A stretch of 64,000 nucleotides of DNA from Labrys wisconsinensis (lineage in GTDB: Bacteria; Pseudomonadota; Alphaproteobacteria; Rhizobiales; Labraceae). The notes beneath the pieces are model-generated. The model ran no database searches. It saw only the letters and a program-made list of their open reading frames with translations, and was not told the origin of the DNA. The translations under genes and the position numbers were made by a program. This document shows, piece by piece, positions 59,277 through 64,000 of this stretch (positions are counted from its first letter, which is position 1; every line of letters begins with the position of its first letter). The stretch is taken from positions 806,001 through 870,000 of the forward strand of contig NZ_JAUSVX010000001.1 of NCBI RefSeq assembly GCF_030814995.1, written 5' to 3'.

Positions 59277-59684
59277 ATGGCGGACGACACGATCGAAGCC
59301 TTCTATGCCGCCTATAACGGGCACGACGCCGAGGCGGCGGCGGGGCTGCATGCGCCGGACGGCTGGCTGGAGGAAGCGGCGACCGGGCGGCGGCGCCAGG
59401 GGCGCGCCGCGCTCGCCGACGGCCTGCAGCGCCTGTTCGCCATGCTGCCCGACGTCGCTTGGACGGTGCGGGAGCCGGTGCGCGCCGGCGCCAGCGTCGT
59501 CGTCCCCTACATCATGAGCGGCCGCCTCGCCCGCGATCTCGGCCCGATCCGCGGCGTCGGCCAGCCGATCGTCCTGCCGGGCGTGCATGTCTTCGAGCTC
59601 GCCGGCGGCGCCATCGCCGGGCTCCGGGATTACTGGGACGCGGCCGAGTTCCAGCGCCAGGCGCGCGCGGGAGCACCGGCATGA
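59277..59684 (+). CDS. SnoaL-like (NTF2-fold) protein
   Basis: 135 residues from ATG 59277. Pattern of the SnoaL/NTF2-like alpha+beta cone: IEAFYAAYNGHDAEAAAGLHAPDG at the N-terminus, then four strands with VVVPYIMSGRLARDLGPIRG and LPGVHVFELAGGAIAGLRDYWD at the C-terminus. Members are small isomerases, cyclases or hydrolases or have no enzymatic role. Its stop overlaps the ATG of the first amidase (ATGA), so it is translated together with it. Confidence 0.82.
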   Translation: MADDTIEAFYAAYNGHDAEAAAGLHAPDGWLEEAATGRRRQGRAALADGLQRLFAMLPDVAWTVREPVRAGASVVVPYIMSGRLARDLGPIRGVGQPIVLPGVHVFELAGGAIAGLRDYWDAAEFQRQARAGAPA

Positions 59685-61129
59685 GCGCCATCGCCGAGTA
59701 CGGACGGCTCGATGCCACGGCCCTCGCCGAGCTCGTGCGCCGCCGCGAGGTCACGCCGCTGGAGCTCCTGGAGGAGGCGGTGCGGCGCATCGAGGCGCTG
59801 AACCCGCTCCTCAACGCCGTCGTCCATCCCTTCTTCGAGCTCGGCCGCCGGACGATCGAGGCCGGCCTGCCGGCGGGGCCGTTCCGCGGCGTGCCCTTCC
59901 TGATCAAGAACACCGGCTTCGAGATGGCGGGAACGCCGCTCTCCACGGGCTCGCGCCTGTTCCAGGGCGTGGTCTCGCCGACGGACAGCACGCTGGTCCA
60001 GCGCTACAAGAATGCCGGGCTGGTGCCGATCGGCAAGAGCAACACCCCGGAATTCGCGCTGAGCTTCACCACCGAGCCCTTGGCCTTCGGCCCCTCGCGC
60101 AATCCCTGGAATCCCGGCCGCAGCCCGGGCGGCTCCTCCGGCGGCTCGGCCGCCGCCGTGGCGGCCGGCCTGGTTCCCCTCGCCAATGCCTCGGACGGGG
60201 CCGGCTCCACCCGCCTGCCCGCCTCCCATTGCGGCCTGTTCGGCTTCAAGCCGAGCCGGATGCGCAACCCGCTCGGCCCGGTGGTGGTCGAGGGCATCGC
60301 CGGCATGTCGACGCCGCACTGCGTCAGCTGGAGCGTGCGCGACAGCGCCGCCCTGCTCGACGCCTCCGCCGGGCCGGACCAGGGCGATCCCTATGCCGCG
60401 CCCCAGCCCGAGCGCCCCTTCCTCGCCGAGCTCGACCGCGATCCCCCGCCGCTGCGCATCGGCCTCACCCTGCGCTCGCCGCTCGGCACGCCGGTCGATC
60501 CGCAATGCCTCGCCGCCGCCCGCGCCATCGGGCGGCTGTGCGAGGAGCTCGGCCACCATGTCGAGGAGACCGACACCGATTACGATGCGCCGGCGCTCAA
60601 GGCGGCCTGGCGCGTGATCGTCGGCGTCAACGTCGCGCCGGCGGTGGCGCTGCAGGGCGAGCGCCGCGGCCTCGCCGATCCCCTCGCCCTGGTCGAGCCG
60701 GTCAACGCCGCCTGGATCGAGGAGGCGCGCGGCAAGTCCGGCGTCGACTACCTCCGTGCCGTCAACCAGCTCCACGCCACGGCCCGGGCGCTCGGCCGCT
60801 TCTTTGCCCGCTACGACGTGCTGCTGTCGCCGGCCGTCGCCGAGCTGCCGCCGCTCCTCGGCCAGATGGCCGGCGCCGGCCAGTCGCTCGACGCCTTCTA
60901 CGACCAGTTCTGGCGGCACGGCCCCTTCACCTGCGCCTTCAACGCCTCGGGCTGCCCGGCGATGAGCGTGCCGGCCACCCTCTCGGCCGAGGGCCTGCCG
61001 ATCGGCGCGCAGCTCGGCGCCGGCTTCGGCAGGGACGGGCTGCTCTTCGCCCTGGCCGGCCAGCTCGAACGGGCTCGGCCCTGGGCCGGGCGCCGGCCGC
61101 CCTCCCCGTCACGGACGCCCCAGCCATGA
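59681..61129 (+). CDS. Amidase-signature-family amidohydrolase (first)
   Basis: 482 residues. Catalytic triad of the amidase signature family can be placed: K76 in PFLIKNTG, the cis-serine in GGSSGGSAAA (near 152) and the nucleophile S176 in DGAGSTRLPA. It hydrolyses an amide to acid and ammonia; the substrate is unknown. Its stop overlaps the start of the second amidase gene (ATGA). Two different amidases in a row are unusual and suggest two amide bonds or two intermediates in one pathway. Confidence 0.92.
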   Translation: MSAIAEYGRLDATALAELVRRREVTPLELLEEAVRRIEALNPLLNAVVHPFFELGRRTIEAGLPAGPFRGVPFLIKNTGFEMAGTPLSTGSRLFQGVVSPTDSTLVQRYKNAGLVPIGKSNTPEFALSFTTEPLAFGPSRNPWNPGRSPGGSSGGSAAAVAAGLVPLANASDGAGSTRLPASHCGLFGFKPSRMRNPLGPVVVEGIAGMSTPHCVSWSVRDSAALLDASAGPDQGDPYAAPQPERPFLAELDRDPPPLRIGLTLRSPLGTPVDPQCLAAARAIGRLCEELGHHVEETDTDYDAPALKAAWRVIVGVNVAPAVALQGERRGLADPLALVEPVNAAWIEEARGKSGVDYLRAVNQLHATARALGRFFARYDVLLSPAVAELPPLLGQMAGAGQSLDAFYDQFWRHGPFTCAFNASGCPAMSVPATLSAEGLPIGAQLGAGFGRDGLLFALAGQLERARPWAGRRPPSPSRTPQP

Positions 61130-62421
61130 GCCAGCGAGATTCCCAGGCAGATCGGATGCCGGGCGTGCGCAGCATCGCCGCCGCGGTGCAGGCCGGCACG
61201 CTGACCGCGGAGGCGGCGACGGCCGCCTGCCTCGCCCGCGTCGCCGCGCGCGAGGACGCCGTGCGGGCCTGGGCCTTCCTCGACCCCGAGCTCGCCCTGG
61301 CCGAGGCGCGCGAGCGCGACCGGACCGGCGCGCACGGGCCGCTCGCCGGCGTCGCAATCGGCGTCAAGGACATCATCGACACCGCCGACCAGCCGACCGC
61401 CTACGGCTCGGCCGCCTATGAGGGCTACCGGCCCGCCTGGGACGCGCCCTGCGTCGCCCTGTCGAGGCAGGCCGGCGCGGTGATGCTCGGCAAGACCGTG
61501 TCGACCGAGTTCGCCTTCGTCGCGCCCGGCAAGACGCGCAACCCCTTCGACCCCGGCCACACGCCCGGCGGCTCCTCCAGCGGCTCCTGCGCTGCGGTCG
61601 CCGACGGCATGGTGCCGCTCGCCTTCGGCACCCAGACCGCCGGCTCGATCGTGCGGCCGGCCTCGTTCTGCGGGGTCGTCGGCTACAAGCCGAGCTACGG
61701 CACGCTGGAGCGGGCCGGCATCAAGGTGCTGTCCGGCAGCCTCGACACGCTCGGCGTGATCACGCGCGACGTGCGCGACGCCGCCCATGCCGTCGCGGTG
61801 CTGGCCCGGCGCCCCGCGCTCGCCGTGCCGGACGTCGCCCTGCCGCCGCGCATCGGCCTGTTCCGCACCTCGCGCTGGGACATGGCGGAGGCGGCGACGC
61901 GGCAGGCGCTCGACCGGGCGGTCGCGGCGCTGGCCGCGCGCGGCGTCGCGGTGCGCGAGGTGGCGGTGCCCGGCTGGTTCGACGAGCTCTTCGCCATGCA
62001 GGACATCGTGATGGGCTGGGAGCTCATGCAGGCCCTCGCCCATGAGCGGCTGGTCCTCGCCGAACGCCTGGCGCCCAAGACCCTCGCCCTGATGGCGGAG
62101 AAGGAAGCGATCACGCTGGCCGATTACGACGCCGCCGTCGCGGCGCTGGCGCCGCTGCAGCAGCGCTTCCATGCCCTCATCGGCGATCTCGACGCGCTGC
62201 TGACCCCGGCCGCGCCCGGCGAGGCGCCGGCCGGCCTGGGCTCGACCGGCGACGCGGTCTTCAATCGCGCCTGGACCATGCTGCGCGTGCCCGGCATCGC
62301 CGTCCCGGCCGGGCTCGGGCCGGGCGGGCTGCCGGTCGGCGTGCAGCTGGTGGGACGGCTCGGCGACGATGCGCGGCTGCTCGCCGCCGCCGCCTTCGTC
62401 GAGGACTCGCTGGCGGCCTGA
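61126..62421 (+). CDS. Amidase-signature-family amidohydrolase (second)
   Basis: 431 residues. Triad: K81 in IGVKDIID, the cis-serine in GGSSSGSCAA (near 150) and nucleophile S174 in TAGSIVRPAS. It is shorter than its neighbour and only distantly similar, so it is not a recent duplicate. In a pyridine pathway it could serve as maleamate amidohydrolase, the step done by the unrelated NicF in Pseudomonas; this is inference. NicX starts 28 bases downstream. Confidence 0.92.
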   Translation: MSQRDSQADRMPGVRSIAAAVQAGTLTAEAATAACLARVAAREDAVRAWAFLDPELALAEARERDRTGAHGPLAGVAIGVKDIIDTADQPTAYGSAAYEGYRPAWDAPCVALSRQAGAVMLGKTVSTEFAFVAPGKTRNPFDPGHTPGGSSSGSCAAVADGMVPLAFGTQTAGSIVRPASFCGVVGYKPSYGTLERAGIKVLSGSLDTLGVITRDVRDAAHAVAVLARRPALAVPDVALPPRIGLFRTSRWDMAEAATRQALDRAVAALAARGVAVREVAVPGWFDELFAMQDIVMGWELMQALAHERLVLAERLAPKTLALMAEKEAITLADYDAAVAALAPLQQRFHALIGDLDALLTPAAPGEAPAGLGSTGDAVFNRAWTMLRVPGIAVPAGLGPGGLPVGVQLVGRLGDDARLLAAAAFVEDSLAA

Positions 62422-62449
62422 AGACGCAACGGCATGAAGGAGGCATGGG

Positions 62450-63493
62450 ATGGCGATCAGTGACCTGGCGCTCGTGGAGGCCTGGAAGGACGTCCTGACG
62501 CTGTCGAAGCTCAGGGCGGGCGAGCAGGTCTGCCTGCTGGTCAGCGACGACAGCAACCCGCAGCTGGTCTCGACGGCGCGCATCGCCGTCGGCCAGCTCG
62601 GCGGCATCCTCACCATCCTGACGCTGCCGCCGCTCAACGGCGACGTGGCGCTGTCCCGGGACAAGTCCGGCTATGTCGGCCACACCGCCCTCAAGGGCAA
62701 CCGCCCGGCGCTGGAGGCGATGAAGCACAGCGACTTCGTCATCGACACGATGATGCTGCTGTTCTCGCCGGAGCAGGAGGAGATCCTCAAGACCGGAGCG
62801 CGCATGCTGCTCGCCTGCGAGCCGCCGGAGGTGATGCTGCGCATGAAGCCGACGCCGGACGATGCCCGCCGGGCCACGGCGGCGGCGGCGCGGCTGGCCC
62901 GCGCCAAGACCCTGACCGTCACCTCCAAGGCCGGCACGGAGTTCTCCTGCGCGGTCGGCCAGTACCCCGTGCTGAAGCAGCAGGGCTTCGTCGACCAGCC
63001 CGGCGGCTGGGACCACTGGCCGAGCTGCTTCGTCGCCACCTGGCCGGACGAGGGCAGCTGCGAGGGCCGCATCGTCATCGACACCGGCGACATCCTGCTG
63101 CCCTTCAAGCGCTACGCCCGCGAGCCGATCGCCCTCACCATCGAGAAGGGCATCATCAGGCGCATCGAGGGCGGCTTCGAGGCCGAATATCTCAAGAGCT
63201 ACATGGAGACGTTCGACGACCCCGATGCCTACGCCATGGCCCATGTCGGCTGGGGCCTGCACAAGCGCGCCCACTGGACCACGCTCGGCCTCTACGACCC
63301 CGAGGCCGGCCTCAGCATGGACGCCCGCTCCTTCGCCGGCAACTTCCTGTTCTCCAGCGGCCCCAACACCGAGGCCGGCGGCACCCGCAACACCCCCTGC
63401 CACATGGACATCCCGCTGCGCGCCTGCTCACTCTCGCTGGATGGCGAGCCGATGACCATCGACGGCAGGGTGGTGCCGGAGGATCAGAGGTAG
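62450..63493 (+). CDS. nicX: 2,5-dihydroxypyridine 5,6-dioxygenase
   Basis: 347 residues behind AAGGAGG. The protein belongs to the M29-like fold often annotated as leucyl aminopeptidase, but its residues agree with NicX: H265 (AMAHVGWG), H318 and D320 (TPCHMDIP), the positions I recall as the iron ligands of the Pseudomonas putida enzyme, at identical numbering; H189 in WDHW is also kept. DTMMLLFSPEQEEILKTG and LACEPPEVMLRM are further family segments. It opens the ring of 2,5-dihydroxypyridine with O2 to N-formylmaleamate. It ends the hydroxylase-SnoaL-amidase-amidase-NicX group. Confidence 0.9.
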   Translation: MAISDLALVEAWKDVLTLSKLRAGEQVCLLVSDDSNPQLVSTARIAVGQLGGILTILTLPPLNGDVALSRDKSGYVGHTALKGNRPALEAMKHSDFVIDTMMLLFSPEQEEILKTGARMLLACEPPEVMLRMKPTPDDARRATAAAARLARAKTLTVTSKAGTEFSCAVGQYPVLKQQGFVDQPGGWDHWPSCFVATWPDEGSCEGRIVIDTGDILLPFKRYAREPIALTIEKGIIRRIEGGFEAEYLKSYMETFDDPDAYAMAHVGWGLHKRAHWTTLGLYDPEAGLSMDARSFAGNFLFSSGPNTEAGGTRNTPCHMDIPLRACSLSLDGEPMTIDGRVVPEDQR

Positions 63494-63542
63494 GGGGAGC
63501 GGGCGACGATAGGAGATGGCGGCGCGGACTCCCCACACGCAA

Positions 63543-63675
63543 CCGTCATGGCCGGGCTTGACCCGGCCATCCACGCGCACGCGCCGATAGCCCGTGTTTG
63601 TCGCGACCTCGGCAGCGCTTTTTACGACTCTCGTCCGTGGTCGCGTGGATGGCCGGGTCAAGCCCGGCCATGACG
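63543..63675. repeat. Intergenic repeat, family 2, full copy
   Basis: Two units, 63544-63577 and 63642-63675, are exact inverted copies over 34 bases; each is itself a hairpin (GGCCGGG-CTTGA-CCCGGCC type). The element lies between the convergent stops of nicX (63493) and the aminotransferase gene (63728). Confidence 0.88.
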
Positions 63676-63727
63676 CTACCGTGGCGGGTGAAGCAGGCCG
63701 GACCTTCCGCGCAGCCCGTTTCCCCCT

Positions 63728-64000
63728 TCACCCCTCCCCGTCGATCGCCGCCATCGCCGCTGCCGCGCCGGCCCCGACATCCACGCGCACGCCCTGCGCG
63801 GCGAGCGCACCGCCGAGGGCCATCACCGCCGTGGCGGCATGGATCGGCTGGGCCGTCGGGCCCATATGGCCGATGCGGGTGAGGCGGCCCAGCGTCTCGC
63901 CGCGGCCGGAGGAGAACACCACGCCGTAGCGGGCCCGCGCCGCCGCGCGCAGCGCCGCCTCGTCGACGCCCTCCGGCGTGCGCACCGCCGTGGCGGTCGG
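63728..64000 (-). CDS. Class V aminotransferase, C-terminal part; pyridoxamine-pyruvate transaminase-like
   Basis: 91 residues remain; the gene runs out of the window at its 5' side. The segment VRTPEGVDEAALRAAARARY, GVVFSSGRGETLGRLTRIGH and MGPTAQPI is very close to what I remember of the end of pyridoxamine-pyruvate transaminase from Mesorhizobium loti, an enzyme of vitamin B6 degradation; the arginine of LTRIGHMG binds the keto acid carboxylate. Alanine-glyoxylate and ureidoglycine-glyoxylate aminotransferases share RIGHMG, so the subfamily call rests on the other residues. The PLP lysine lies outside the window. Confidence 0.75.
   Translation of the reverse strand, partial: PTATAVRTPEGVDEAALRAAARARYGVVFSSGRGETLGRLTRIGHMGPTAQPIHAATAVMALGGALAAQGVRVDVGAGAAAAMAAIDGEG

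Noticed and set aside
62450-63493. Leucyl aminopeptidase (M29) as product name
   Set aside because: Residues H265, H318 and D320 and the neighbourhood fit 2,5-dihydroxypyridine dioxygenase, and the peptidase metal ligands are not evident.

Overview
The window is high-GC DNA with dense, short-spaced operons. Gene content (RecF and DnaN next to each other, PncB, GlpSTPQUV-like and BMP-type ABC importers, FCD-type GntR and SorC-type regulators, the intergenic repeat types) fits an alphaproteobacterium, most likely of the order Hyphomicrobiales (Rhizobiales). I cannot name the genus. No rRNA, tRNA, CRISPR array or prophage was seen.

Layout. 1-702 is the end of a class III aminotransferase. 703-4089 is a visibly lower-GC islet with a secreted ClpP-like protein, a TPR protein and an IS5-family element that may carry the TPR gene. 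4140-9183 is a housekeeping block: oxidoreductase, recF, dnaN, divergent pncB. 9199-17751 holds a ribose-type ABC importer, a cupin, a GntR regulator, an HpcH/HpaI aldolase and a glycolate-oxidase-like flavoprotein. 17970-27735 is a polyol/sugar module: PfkB kinase, GlpSTPQUV-like ABC importer with two non-equivalent ATPases, a SorC-type regulator fused in frame to DhaK, and DhaL. 27950-32762 matches the tetronate (threonate) pathway LtnD-OtnI-OtnK-OtnC with a divergent LacI regulator. 33004-37644 is a lacI-headed ribose-type ABC operon. 37851-40202 is anmK with its LacI regulator. 40947-47476 is an ABC importer without an ATPase gene, plus a GMC oxidoreductase and a SorC regulator. 47701-51307 is a divergent acid-catabolism group around a GntR regulator. 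51597-56307 is a BMP-type importer. 57582-63493 holds an HpaB-family hydroxylase, a SnoaL-like protein, two amidases and a convincing 2,5-dihydroxypyridine dioxygenase (NicX). 63728-64000 is the C-terminal part of an aminotransferase resembling pyridoxamine-pyruvate transaminase.

How it fits together. Most of the window is accessory carbon and nitrogen scavenging: five ABC importers, seven DNA-binding regulators and matching catabolic enzymes. The dihydroxyacetone-kinase module and the tetronate module both feed dihydroxyacetone phosphate if the family functions hold. The last 16 kb reads as a candidate N-heteroaromatic (pyridine) degradation locus; it is the most interesting part of the window. 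Two families of palindromic repeats sit at six of the convergent gene junctions, where they probably act as bidirectional terminators, and several regulators have clear candidate palindromic operators next to their genes.
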